From Methanobacteriota archaeon (GTDB lineage: Archaea > Thermoplasmatota > Poseidoniia > Poseidoniales > Poseidoniaceae): 38,860 nucleotides of DNA. Shown here in pieces: positions 7,860-16,097 of this stretch (position 1 is its first letter; each line of letters opens with the position of its first letter). The notes beneath the pieces are model-generated. The model did not search any database. It saw only the letters and a program-made list of their open reading frames with translations, and was not told where the DNA came from. The stretch spans positions 1 to 38,860 of the forward strand of contig JABJFI010000087.1 in the NCBI GenBank assembly GCA_018662825.1. Direction: 5' to 3'. Both the position numbers and the translations under genes were made by a program.

Positions 7860-8294
7860 ATGAGTGAAAAAACATACACCGTAGAAATAGCAGATGCCAC
7901 TGGACACAGCGTTGTCGAGATGACCAAGACCGACCTAATTGACCAGGCCTCAAAGAGCCAAGGCAGTTGGATTTTTGTTGACAACCGCATGGTTGCAGCA
8001 GACGAACTTGCGAACACAGACTTCGATGCCGCACAGCACATCCGCATGGTTCCAGCCCTTCAAGCAGGCAAAGGACCGAGCGAAGAAACAACCTATACCG
8101 TTGAAATCGCAGATGCCACTGGACACAGCGTTGTCGAGATGACAAAGAACGAAATCGTAGAACAAGCCAAGCAACAATCAGGTTCTTGGGTATTTGTCGA
8201 CAACTGTATGGTTGCCACAGATGCTCTTGCAAACACCGATTTGAGCCAAGCCCAACACATCCGTATGGTTCCAGCACTACTTGCTGGCCAGTAA
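7860..8294 (+). CDS. Tandem duplicated beta-grasp-like domain protein
   Basis: The 144-residue protein is two copies of a roughly 67-residue domain with a 73-codon period, about 70 percent identical by eye. Each copy runs TYTVEIADATGHSVVEMTK, a short helix, GSW(I/V)FVDN, and (A)QHIRMVPAL(Q/L)AG. The predicted order is strand-strand-helix-strand-strand, and each copy ends in a PAL-x-AG tail reminiscent of ubiquitin/ThiS-like beta-grasp proteins. The terminal Gly-Gly is absent (AGK and AGQ), so conjugation is not implied. The second copy has a cysteine (DNCMV) where the first has Arg. No named family was recognised; the fold is inference. The next gene downstream is rpoP. Confidence 0.85.
   Translation: MSEKTYTVEIADATGHSVVEMTKTDLIDQASKSQGSWIFVDNRMVAADELANTDFDAAQHIRMVPALQAGKGPSEETTYTVEIADATGHSVVEMTKNEIVEQAKQQSGSWVFVDNCMVATDALANTDLSQAQHIRMVPALLAGQ
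7890..8143 (+). repeat. Pair of identical 35-base direct repeats inside the duplicated-domain gene
   Basis: GCAGATGCCACTGGACACAG and the following 15 bases occur identically at 7890-7924 and 8109-8143, offset 219 bases (73 codons). Identity including synonymous positions points to recent duplication or gene conversion between the halves. Confidence 0.9.
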
Positions 8295-8379
8295 CCCGTT
8301 TTCAACGTCTGAACGCCACCGCCCTCAAGGGACACCTTCAAGAAAGGGTGGCGGGTCGCGTGGAATGGAGTCGAATACT

Positions 8380-8529
8380 ATGGTTGAACTCGTTGATTAC
8401 AAATGCGCCATCTGCGGAAACCTTGAATCGTTCCACCGTGAACGCAACGGAATCAGTTGCAAAGCGTGTGGTTCTCGAATATTCATGAAGTTGCGCCGAC
8501 AAGGCAACAAAACGATCAAAGCCGAGTGA
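8380..8529 (+). CDS. rpoP: RNA polymerase subunit P (RpoP/Rpb12-like)
   Basis: A 49-residue zinc-ribbon protein: YKCAICG (C9, C12), then ISCKACGSRIFMK (C27, C30) and a basic tail ending KTIKAE. This is the compact archaeal RpoP pattern, a small subunit of the archaeal RNA polymerase equivalent to eukaryotic Rpb12. The ORF track starts it at 8281 with a 33-residue unrelated leader. The ATG at 8380 has GGAG nine bases upstream and gives the family length, so I choose it; the ATG at 8365 is a second option. It lies about 85 bases after the duplicated-domain gene. Confidence 0.9.
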   Translation: MVELVDYKCAICGNLESFHRERNGISCKACGSRIFMKLRRQGNKTIKAE

Positions 8530-8587
8530 TTTCACTCAATTGACTCCCGCGCAGGGTTGAAAGACCTCTGGCAATAAGAGTGATTGT

Positions 8588-9733
8588 ATGTCATCTTGGC
8601 TCGCAGAGAAAGCACCTCTTATGTTTGAGGATTTATTGCTTCCAAAAGCAGTACGGGCCAACCTCCAGCACACTTCACTTCAAGCAAATCCACCTCATCT
8701 TCTCCTTTCAGGCCCCGCAGGAACGGGAAAAACTGCAGTATGGCGGCTCTTGGCGCGCCAAGTGCTTGGCCCCACATGGGAGGCACGAACACATATCCTT
8801 CAAGCACGTGATTTGTCGCGAACATCAGGAGCTATGGCAAAATTCGAAGAATTCCTCCGTCCCGAAGGAAGCGGTTCAGATGACACGCTCGCCGGCCGCA
8901 CAAGTCTCGATGCATTTGACCACACATTTTCTTCATCCACCGCCAATACTCCGCCGCCCGCAGGTCAAGAATGCAACTATGATTCTAATGAAAGGGCCCC
9001 TGTTTCACGATTAATCGTCATAGAGGATGCGGATTACCTCGGTACGATACGCCAATCCTATTTGCGAAGAATGATGGAAGTCAGCAGTGGTAGTGCACGT
9101 TTCATTTTCACCGCTCATACACCGTCTCGTATCATTGAGGCATTACGGAGCAGAACACAGCACGTCCGTCTCCCAATAATCCCCCGTTCTGAAATAGAAC
9201 GCCGCCTCCATGAAATTGTCGAAGAAGAAAACATCACGCCCGTGCGGGGCATTCTTGGCGACATCTCCCATGTTTCGGCAGGAAATCTTCGGAAAGCAAT
9301 TTTCATCACCGAAATCCTTGCACTGCGCATGCTTCTTGATGACCGCAAAAATTTGCAAAACCTCTTGGCTGCAACATCCTTGAGAGAAGTTCAACATGTT
9401 CTTGAAGAAGCATTGCGCAACCGAGTGCATGATTGGAGATGGGAAAAAGAAGGGAACAAGAACAAACGAGTTCTCAAAGGTGCAATGGGTGTTTTAGACC
9501 AGGTCATGGCAGAAAATAGTCTTGAAGCCGAAGACATTGTGACTCATTTCCATCATGTCTTGACCGAGGGAAGGTTGCATCTTAGTGAAGAAGTTCTTTC
9601 AGAAATCCTTCTCTCCCTATCTGTTTGTGATGTTGCGTTGCATAGATCGATGCAAGGCCGGATTGAATTAGAGAGATTTCTGTTCCAAGTTGCAGAAATC
9701 GGGCAAAGGATGGACATTGCGAAAGCGTCATGA
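8588..9733 (+). CDS. RFC small-subunit-like AAA+ ATPase
   Basis: This is an AAA+ clamp-loader-like protein. Walker A is SGPAGTGKTAVW (about 41-52) and the Walker B region is LIVIEDADYL (about 142-151, with EDAD where RFC small subunits have DEAD). A sensor-1 region FIFTAHTPSRII and the equivalent of the SRC arginine finger (LRSRTQHVRL, Cys replaced by Thr) follow. A 40-residue insertion with Ser/Pro-rich sequence lies between Walker A and B. The C-terminal 150 residues are helical, as in the RFC collar. It may be a divergent RFC subunit that loads PCNA, or a paralogue with another job; no second RFC gene is visible here. Start by ATG; no clear ribosome binding site. Confidence 0.82.
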   Translation: MSSWLAEKAPLMFEDLLLPKAVRANLQHTSLQANPPHLLLSGPAGTGKTAVWRLLARQVLGPTWEARTHILQARDLSRTSGAMAKFEEFLRPEGSGSDDTLAGRTSLDAFDHTFSSSTANTPPPAGQECNYDSNERAPVSRLIVIEDADYLGTIRQSYLRRMMEVSSGSARFIFTAHTPSRIIEALRSRTQHVRLPIIPRSEIERRLHEIVEEENITPVRGILGDISHVSAGNLRKAIFITEILALRMLLDDRKNLQNLLAATSLREVQHVLEEALRNRVHDWRWEKEGNKNKRVLKGAMGVLDQVMAENSLEAEDIVTHFHHVLTEGRLHLSEEVLSEILLSLSVCDVALHRSMQGRIELERFLFQVAEIGQRMDIAKAS

Positions 9734-9755
9734 AACCCCTTCGACAGGACCGGTT

Positions 9756-9829
9756 GGGCGTGTAGCATAGCTGGATAATGCATTGGCCTCCTAAGCCGAA
9801 GATCCCGGGTTCAAATCCTGGTGCGCCCG
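9756..9829 (+). tRNA. tRNA-Arg (CCT)
   Basis: The acceptor strand GGGCGTG pairs with TGCGCCC (two G-U pairs). The anticodon stem TTGGC/GCCGA encloses CTCCTAA, giving anticodon CCT. The T arm is CCGGG/CCTGG around TTCAAAT. The discriminator is G, no CCA is encoded and no intron is visible. It lies 22 bases after the AAA+ gene. Confidence 0.93.
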
Positions 9830-9903
9830 TAGAATCATCAGTTTTTGAGAGAAGTCAAAGGCAAGAGCCAAAGTAAGAGAGGCTTTGTCTTGGCACGAGC
9901 ATC

Positions 9904-11427
9904 ATGGTTGTCGACGGGAGCGGAGCGGGAGGTTCAGACGCGTATATACCTCTCCCAGACCCATATGGTGAAGGTTTTGAATACTCAGAAGACCCGATTG
10001 AAAACACACGTAAACAATGGTTCACGCTTGAACGCCGCCGTCTTAGGGCAGGACGAATTGCCCGCACCCCTTTCCTGATGATTTTGCGAACCTTAAGTGG
10101 TTTTTTCCTTGCAACCTTTGCATTTGCAAGCGTCATATATTCACCAATTATTGAGTCTGCCGATGGACTCATTTTCATGCTTATCCCCTTCGCCATTATT
10201 GCAGCTGGTCCAACTATTATCGCTGGAGAATCAGCATGGCAAGCCATGCAAGCACGAATTTCTTTGAGGGAACAAGGAGGAGTCCATGGCGGGAAGAAAC
10301 ATGCTTTGCGAGCCAAACCGGGCATGGACCGCATCATCGAAAGTCTCAGCGACCAACGCCGGAACAACGTTGTACTTTTGTTACTCTCGACATTAACAGT
10401 TACGCTAATCATCCTTGCATCAGCAGTCACATCCAATTCCTTGGCATGGAACCTCGCTCTTTTGGTTGCCATGACGCTTGGCATTGCCCAATCATTCCAT
10501 GGAATTTTCTCATATGGATTCATCCGTCAACTTGGAGACCCATTTCCCTCTCTCGTATTTCATGCACCGACTCATCATCCAACACAACTCGGCAGCGTCT
10601 TGGGTGATTTACTGGTCGCCCACCTTGACCCGGATTTATTTTTAGAATGGGAAGTCTGGCAGAAACAGTTCAAGAAAGCGCTGATTCCAGGCCACATTAC
10701 AAAACAGGCACTTGAACGACTCCTCTACATTTTACACCTCCATTCGGAGCAAGAAGTAGATACGAAAATGGCGTTTACTGAATTGAAATCATTCATCAAC
10801 GAAAATCGATTCGAAGCCCTTCTCCTCGATGAAGAAGCTAGATTCAACTGGCGTACAATTCAACGTCTAATCGCTCATTCAAGAGGCTGGCAACCCGAAG
10901 GGTTTCTTCTCCTTGACCGTTTACAAAACGACCTTCTTGCTGGAACACCACCTATGCTTCGGGCTGAATGGAGAATGGATGTGGCTTTGGCTGAAAATTG
11001 TTATGAAGGTGCGGGCAATCTGTTTATTGTCTTGAATAATCAAACATTTGAATCCCGGCATGTGCGAGTTGAAGTGTTAACGCCGAATGGTGAACCTGAA
11101 ACCCGTGACCACAGATTTGAATTGAGCGCATGTCCGCCACCTCAAAGCGCAGTGCTCCTTTCACATCCGACAGACGAAGATGCTTTGGATTGGATGCCAC
11201 GTTACCTTGAACGCGGTGTTGTCCTCTGGATAGGAGTGGCATGGCCAAGAAATTTCAACGGCCCTGCGGATGTTCAAGTTATACTCCGTGACGATGATGG
11301 TATTGTACTTGAATCCCAAGTGATTAGAACAATGATTCAACGGGCGACAGGGAATCAAATATCCCAAAGAATTAGAAAATTAGAAGCGGCTCGTAAACAT
11401 GGAGAGTTAGCATTACCGAACCTCTAG
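9904..11427 (+). CDS. Unknown four-TM membrane protein
   Basis: I do not recognise this 507-residue protein. It has an acidic/Gly N-terminus (about 1-55), two hydrophobic segments at about 60-108 (SGFFLATFAFASVIY; GLIFMLIPFAIIAAGPTII), a cytoplasmic-looking basic loop, and two further segments at about 153-205 (NVVLLLLSTLTVTLIILA; LAWNLALLVAMTLGI). A soluble C-terminal region of 300 residues follows, including a helical stretch (HITKQALERLLYILHLHSEQE) and a beta-rich end (GAGNLFIVLNNQTFESRHVRVE), which could be an Ig-like fold. It is read in the same direction as the flavoprotein, HIT and acyltransferase genes, so it may share their transcript. The ATG start has no strong ribosome binding site. 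Confidence 0.8.
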   Translation: MVVDGSGAGGSDAYIPLPDPYGEGFEYSEDPIENTRKQWFTLERRRLRAGRIARTPFLMILRTLSGFFLATFAFASVIYSPIIESADGLIFMLIPFAIIAAGPTIIAGESAWQAMQARISLREQGGVHGGKKHALRAKPGMDRIIESLSDQRRNNVVLLLLSTLTVTLIILASAVTSNSLAWNLALLVAMTLGIAQSFHGIFSYGFIRQLGDPFPSLVFHAPTHHPTQLGSVLGDLLVAHLDPDLFLEWEVWQKQFKKALIPGHITKQALERLLYILHLHSEQEVDTKMAFTELKSFINENRFEALLLDEEARFNWRTIQRLIAHSRGWQPEGFLLLDRLQNDLLAGTPPMLRAEWRMDVALAENCYEGAGNLFIVLNNQTFESRHVRVEVLTPNGEPETRDHRFELSACPPPQSAVLLSHPTDEDALDWMPRYLERGVVLWIGVAWPRNFNGPADVQVILRDDDGIVLESQVIRTMIQRATGNQISQRIRKLEAARKHGELALPNL

Positions 11428-11510
11428 TTATTAGATAAAAAACGCCGTTTGGGTTGTTTGCCGCCTACGGCGTTCCATGTAAATTTGGAGGTCGCTCAAG
11501 CGCGTTGCTT

Positions 11511-13175
11511 ATGGATGGGGGGCACTTGGGACAAATTACCGGATGTGAGACCTTGGAAGCATGGGATGTCATCATACTAGGCGATGGGCCAGCAGCCCTC
11601 CGTTCAGCATCAGAGGCTGCAAAGCAAGGCGCTACAACCCTAGTGCTTTCTGTTAATGCCCTTGGCAGTACTACACATTTCGCTCAAGACGGTCTTGCAG
11701 CACCTCTACAAGAATCAAATAATCGCAATCACCGTGAAGACACGATTCGAGCAGGTGTGTTCCTAAACGATCAGGACATCGTCGCTTCACGTTCTGCAGA
11801 TGCAAGTCGCCAAGTCGACCTACTCGAGCGATGGGGAGTTAATTTTCGCCGAGATGCTCATGGAATTCCTTTGGTTCGAAAAGCCCCTGGTCATGGAATG
11901 GCACGAAATGCAGATGCAGGAGATGCTACCGGCCGTGAAATACAACAGGTACTCGAAGAACAATGCATGCGCCATGGTGTTATTCGCCGAGGCGACCACC
12001 TCCCACTTTCTCTCATACATACCAATCAATCTGTCAGCGGAATTACGGTGGTAGATTTGGTAAATGGCCGAATAGTGGCTTTGCAAGCAAAGGCCATCAT
12101 TCTTGCAGATGGAGGGTTTGAAGGTGCATTCAGCCACGGTGCAGTAGGGCTCGGTCTTGACCTAGCGTTCCGCGCAGGAGTTCCATTGAGAGACATGGAA
12201 TTTATTGCTAACAGCCCTCTTGGTCTCAAAGATACCAACATGGTTTTGCCAGTCGGTCTTCTCCATGATGGCGCAACATTGCATGAAGCAAGCGGAGCAG
12301 ATTTAGAATTCGGCGAGGGGGGCCTAGATGCTATTTGCCAATCTGTGGCAAACGCATCACAACCTGTTCTTGACGCTCGAAATATGGATGCCTCTTCCAC
12401 ATGGTGGAGTGCACTTTTCCGAAGCGTCCAACAACGAACAGGCATCGATATGACTCGACAAACCGTTGCCCTTGAAATCCGTCCTTATTCGACACTTGGG
12501 GGAATAACGGTTGATGAAAAGGGACGAGCGATTCTTTCGACATGGTCCCGATGGTTTACAGGATTGTATGCCGCTGGCGATGCGGCCTGTTCCGGATTCC
12601 ATGGTGCCGATATTTTACCAGGTAACCACATGCTCGACGCCATACTTGGCGGTGCAGCTGCTGGTGCTGAAGCGGGTAAATGGGTTAAGCACCGTCAATT
12701 CTCAAATGCACAAGCAGCACATGAGGCTGAGCAAGCCGCACAGGCAGACCACGCCGCAGTTTCCGAACATTCTGAAGAAGGCGTTGTCCGTGTCGGTAAT
12801 GTTGTTTCAAAAGTCCGAGACGCAGTTCAAAATGCCCTCGGGTTCAATCGTAATGCAGCAGGTCTCGAATCAGCAATCGAATCATTGGAATCTGCCAGTA
12901 TTCTTGCTGAATCAATACACGTTGATCAATCGTCTTTGATTGCTAATACAAATCTCGTCGAAATCGCTCGCGTGCAAGCATCCGCTCGTCTTGCTCGTGC
13001 TTCTGCACAAGCAGCACTTGCCCGAAATGAATCTCGTGGATGTCATCATCGCAGCGATTTCACAGATTCAAACGATGAGCACCTCCATCACTACACTGTG
13101 AATCAGAAAGGTGAAGTCAAGACTTTGGCCCTTCGTAAGAGTAAGACTGGAAATTGGATTTTGCCCCCGCAATAA
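11511..13175 (+). CDS. SdhA/FrdA-family FAD flavoprotein, divergent active site
   Basis: The N-terminal dinucleotide-binding motif is WDVIILGDGPAALRSA (about 19-34). Family landmarks follow: GSTTHFAQDGLAA (the SHTVAAQGG region), a FAD segment GLYAAGDAACSGFHGADILPGNHML, and a C-terminal helical part with ESRGCHHRSDF. These match the succinate dehydrogenase/fumarate reductase/L-aspartate oxidase superfamily. By eye, the usual HPTG, active-site arginine and HY-x-GG positions read EFIANSPLGL, GGLDAICQ and YSTLGG, so the classical dicarboxylate site is not conserved. No SdhB/C/D genes adjoin. The track start is TTG 11454; I prefer ATG 11511, with TTG 11505 also possible. The substrate is unknown. 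Confidence 0.8.
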   Translation: MDGGHLGQITGCETLEAWDVIILGDGPAALRSASEAAKQGATTLVLSVNALGSTTHFAQDGLAAPLQESNNRNHREDTIRAGVFLNDQDIVASRSADASRQVDLLERWGVNFRRDAHGIPLVRKAPGHGMARNADAGDATGREIQQVLEEQCMRHGVIRRGDHLPLSLIHTNQSVSGITVVDLVNGRIVALQAKAIILADGGFEGAFSHGAVGLGLDLAFRAGVPLRDMEFIANSPLGLKDTNMVLPVGLLHDGATLHEASGADLEFGEGGLDAICQSVANASQPVLDARNMDASSTWWSALFRSVQQRTGIDMTRQTVALEIRPYSTLGGITVDEKGRAILSTWSRWFTGLYAAGDAACSGFHGADILPGNHMLDAILGGAAAGAEAGKWVKHRQFSNAQAAHEAEQAAQADHAAVSEHSEEGVVRVGNVVSKVRDAVQNALGFNRNAAGLESAIESLESASILAESIHVDQSSLIANTNLVEIARVQASARLARASAQAALARNESRGCHHRSDFTDSNDEHLHHYTVNQKGEVKTLALRKSKTGNWILPPQ

Positions 13176-13232
13176 TTAGAAATCATCGAAAATCCGGTGA
13201 ACTACTGAAAAGGGAAACCATGTGGCGAGGTT

Positions 13233-13673
13233 ATGGCCGAGCCAACATTGTTCGACCGAATTTTGGATAAAACCATTCCATCACATAAGGTTGCTGAAGG
13301 CGAATATTGGTACGCTTTCTTGGATATTTTCCCGCGTCGAGAAGGCCATACATTGGTCATCCCAAAGCAAAGTGTTCGCCGTCTTTCAGAACTTTCACAA
13401 TCAATGAGGGAGGCGTTGTTTAACGGCGTAGTAGAAGTACAACAAATTCTCTCCACCCATTTTGAAACTGAAGATTTTACCGTTTGCATTCATGATGGAC
13501 CGCTTGCCGGCCAAGAAGTACCTCATGTACATGTGCATGTCATTCCTCGTAACGCTGAAGATGGCGGCTCAACATTGCAAGCAATGTGGCCACACGCCCC
13601 TCCATTAGGCGGCGATGTAGATCACGAATCCTTGGGTTCTCTTTCTACTCAACTTCAAGAGGTGAAACAATGA
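13233..13673 (+). CDS. HIT-family nucleotide hydrolase/transferase
   Basis: The histidine triad motif HVHVHVIPR is present, preceded by VCIHDGPLAGQEVPH. The N-terminal half has the family's FLDIFPRREGHTLVIPKQ segment. HIT proteins hydrolyse or transfer nucleoside monophosphate groups, for example Ap4A, AMP-lysine or Fhit-type substrates; the exact substrate cannot be told. Length is typical (146 residues). The stop codon overlaps the next start as ATGA, so translation is probably coupled to the acyltransferase. GAGG sits just upstream of the ATG at short spacing. Confidence 0.93.
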   Translation: MAEPTLFDRILDKTIPSHKVAEGEYWYAFLDIFPRREGHTLVIPKQSVRRLSELSQSMREALFNGVVEVQQILSTHFETEDFTVCIHDGPLAGQEVPHVHVHVIPRNAEDGGSTLQAMWPHAPPLGGDVDHESLGSLSTQLQEVKQ

Positions 13674-15292
13674 GCAATTCTTCAAATCCACCTAATACCG
13701 ACCATCGCGGCGAAGACCTTCCCACACTTTCAAAGTCAGCAAAAAATATGCGGATGGATAAATTATTATCGACTCCAATTCCCTCATTCGAAGGCGATAC
13801 CCCTGGCTCCTTTTTCTGGTCCCATGTTGCTTTTTGGATTGCACGGCGCATTCTTGCAGTTCAGTTCCGAACAAGTGAAGTGACAGGCGTTGATACTCTC
13901 CCCCTAGAACGTGGAAATCTTTGCTGTGCATGGCACACTAACGGTCTCATCGACCCGCTACAGATAGTCCTTAAACACCCCAATAATTTTCTCATGGGTG
14001 GCCGCCATGATTTGGTTACACGCCCATTGCTCGGTTGGTGGACACGGAAATTAGCAGTGCAACCTGTGGTTCGTAAAGCCGAACTCTTGAGAGGCGGTTG
14101 TACAGAGGAAGAGGCTATACATTTGAATGGCCGTTCGCTTATGATGCTGGCGACAGGAATTTCAGCAGGTTTTGGGTGTGTTCTTTTCCCAGAGGGCACA
14201 AGCCATAACGAATCCTCATTGCTCCGGTTCAGAACAGGACCATTCCGAACTGTTTTTGCCGCTGCAGCGATTGCCAAAGCCAACGATCAACCCATTCCTG
14301 CCGTCATCCCACTCGGTTTGCATTTCAGAAGGCGCGATCATTTCCGAACTGATGTGTGGGTTGAATATGATGCACCTCATTACATCCAAGAAGATGAAAT
14401 TCCAAATGAACTTGTTCAAGCTGTTGCGAAAGGCAATTGGGTTGAGCCTGCGGCAGAAAATGTCTTCGCTCTTCGTGATGCTTTGCGTATCAAAATGGGC
14501 CCACTCACACCAAATACGCGAGATTGGGATGAATACCATGCCCTTCACCTGTTGGGGCATGTTGAGGCTCGTAGAGCCAGCCAACCACTACTTTCATGGA
14601 GAAAAGAAGTCGAGGCTGCACGTGTATTTCGTACTTTACTTCAACCAAAACTTCCAGATGAAAAAATAGTTGAAAATTCAGAACTTCCGGAGATTACGCA
14701 TCCCGTTTTCATGCCAGCCAAAGCAGTAGCAGGATTGCTTCAAAACAATCATCTCGATGGACGGGATTTGAATAATTCAGGAACAGATTTACGCAGATTT
14801 AATCCGGTTCGTGGATTGACAAAATTGATTCGACTACCTCTACTGGTAGCTATGTTACCATTGTTTTTGTTTTGCTTCCTGCCACAACTTGCTGTAGGAC
14901 GATTGCTTGGAGATTCAACCGATGAAGGCGTAGATGCCCGGACCTCGTATCATTTCCTTGCCGCGATGTTTGGCTCTCTAATGTTTTGGCCATTTATGGC
15001 CCTCGGGATAATGGGGATTGAAAGCATGTACCATAGTTCAGTAGAATCCATACTTGGATTCGATTGGTACCTGTTGTTCGGTACAACCTCTCTACACCAG
15101 ATTTTGGCCATGGTGGTCTTTTACCTCTCTCTTTTCCCTTGCTTTTGGTTCAGTGGCCGGACCTCGGCTTTGTTTTGGGACGATTGGTGCGATTTCAAAC
15201 AAACAATACGTCGTTTGAGGTTCAATGCTACAAATCGTCAAAACCTTCGCGGGGCACTAAAAATCCTTAACGAAGAAATGGACAAATTGTGA
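13670..15292 (+). CDS. PlsC-like acyltransferase with C-terminal membrane region
   Basis: The domain near residues 70-250 resembles glycerol-phosphate/lysophosphatidate acyltransferases. It has CAWHTNGLIDPLQ (histidine block, but HX5D instead of the usual HX4D), LLGWWTRKLAVQPV and FPEGTSHNESSLLRFRTGPF (block III equivalent of FPEGTRSR). After about residue 380 come three or more hydrophobic segments (LIRLPLLVAMLPLFLFCFL; AMFGSLMFWPFMALGIMG; ILAMVVFYLSLFPCFWF), giving 540 residues, much longer than simple PlsC. The track start at 13586 is out of context: ATG 13670 overlaps the HIT stop as ATGA and has an AGAGGTGA-type site upstream. The acceptor could be a glycerol phosphate or another membrane alcohol. 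Confidence 0.85.
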   Translation: MSNSSNPPNTDHRGEDLPTLSKSAKNMRMDKLLSTPIPSFEGDTPGSFFWSHVAFWIARRILAVQFRTSEVTGVDTLPLERGNLCCAWHTNGLIDPLQIVLKHPNNFLMGGRHDLVTRPLLGWWTRKLAVQPVVRKAELLRGGCTEEEAIHLNGRSLMMLATGISAGFGCVLFPEGTSHNESSLLRFRTGPFRTVFAAAAIAKANDQPIPAVIPLGLHFRRRDHFRTDVWVEYDAPHYIQEDEIPNELVQAVAKGNWVEPAAENVFALRDALRIKMGPLTPNTRDWDEYHALHLLGHVEARRASQPLLSWRKEVEAARVFRTLLQPKLPDEKIVENSELPEITHPVFMPAKAVAGLLQNNHLDGRDLNNSGTDLRRFNPVRGLTKLIRLPLLVAMLPLFLFCFLPQLAVGRLLGDSTDEGVDARTSYHFLAAMFGSLMFWPFMALGIMGIESMYHSSVESILGFDWYLLFGTTSLHQILAMVVFYLSLFPCFWFSGRTSALFWDDWCDFKQTIRRLRFNATNRQNLRGALKILNEEMDKL

Positions 15293-15340
15293 TATATCCT
15301 TGAGGGTGCTATTCAAACGAGAGGAGTGTTTACGATTACC

Positions 15341-15988
15341 ATGTCGGGTAAAGATGCGATGCTTAAAGTCCGTCAATGGATTGAACAAGAACGCCTTGTA
15401 GTGAAAGAGCAAAAAGATCCTCGAGCAGAAATGCACTTACTCATACGCTATCCACAAGGGCCGCAAGGCCATATGTTTGCAGTCGTAATACCGAAAGGGC
15501 GCGACTTAGTCGCCGTTTCGAGCATGACTCGTGTTGATGAAGGACAACAAAAAGAGATGTCCACCCACATGAAAGAAGACAAAGAAGCATGGTTGGAATG
15601 GATTCATGACGTACGCCTTCAATTGATTCGAACAAGTGTTGATTGGGGCATACACATGGGCCATGAAGGAGACCAAAAAGTGGGCCCCCTTCAAGCGTTC
15701 AATGTGAGCCTCCCACTTTGGTTTGACGGCCTCACAAAGAATGAATTCATGCATACGCTTCGAAAACTATGGCTTGCAAAACTTGGAATAATTCACGAAA
15801 TTAAATTCACACACGGGCCAGGAATTGGAAAGCCAGGTCCTGTTGATGATTGGGTGAAGGCAAAACGAGAGGGAAAGCAACCTCCTTCAAGTTCAAATGA
15901 AGGTTCTGACCAATCAACTCATCATGAAATAGAATTCGATGAAAAAATGTCTTTTGGCTCCGGATTCGACCCTTCTGAATGGGCATAA
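15341..15988 (+). CDS. Conserved-looking soluble protein, possibly DUF2299-like
   Basis: A 215-residue soluble protein. The N-terminal 150 residues alternate beta strands and helices (DAMLKVRQWIEQERLVVKEQ; MHLLIRYPQGPQGHMFAVVI; RDLVAVSSMTRVDEGQQ), a layout that recalls the archaeal DUF2299 family, but I cannot confirm membership. The C-terminal 50 residues are polar and probably disordered (KQPPSSSNEGSDQ). The track start is a GTG at 15326 that overlaps GAGGAG; ATG 15341 uses that site at a long 14-base spacing and is preferred with moderate confidence. It follows the acyltransferase by about 50 bases. Confidence 0.7.
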   Translation: MSGKDAMLKVRQWIEQERLVVKEQKDPRAEMHLLIRYPQGPQGHMFAVVIPKGRDLVAVSSMTRVDEGQQKEMSTHMKEDKEAWLEWIHDVRLQLIRTSVDWGIHMGHEGDQKVGPLQAFNVSLPLWFDGLTKNEFMHTLRKLWLAKLGIIHEIKFTHGPGIGKPGPVDDWVKAKREGKQPPSSSNEGSDQSTHHEIEFDEKMSFGSGFDPSEWA

Positions 15989-16066
15989 GCGGCCAAGTCA
16001 GGCTTTTGAAGGCCCACTAAAAAAAATGACTTGAATGGGTCGCGGTTAAGTAGCATGAAAGTCTGC

Positions 16067-16073
16067 TTTTTTT
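16067..16073 (+). terminator. T-rich tract, possible transcription terminator
   Basis: A run of seven T residues in the 109-base gap after the 215-residue gene. Archaeal termination often occurs at such tracts. It lies only about 25 bases before the next ATG, so it could instead be in that gene's leader. Confidence 0.3.
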
Positions 16074-16097
16074 CAGTCTAACCTTGGATGTGTATTT

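Noticed and set aside
12026-12445. Antisense ORFs inside the flavoprotein gene
   Set aside because: No start signal or domain, and they lie fully within a well-supported gene.
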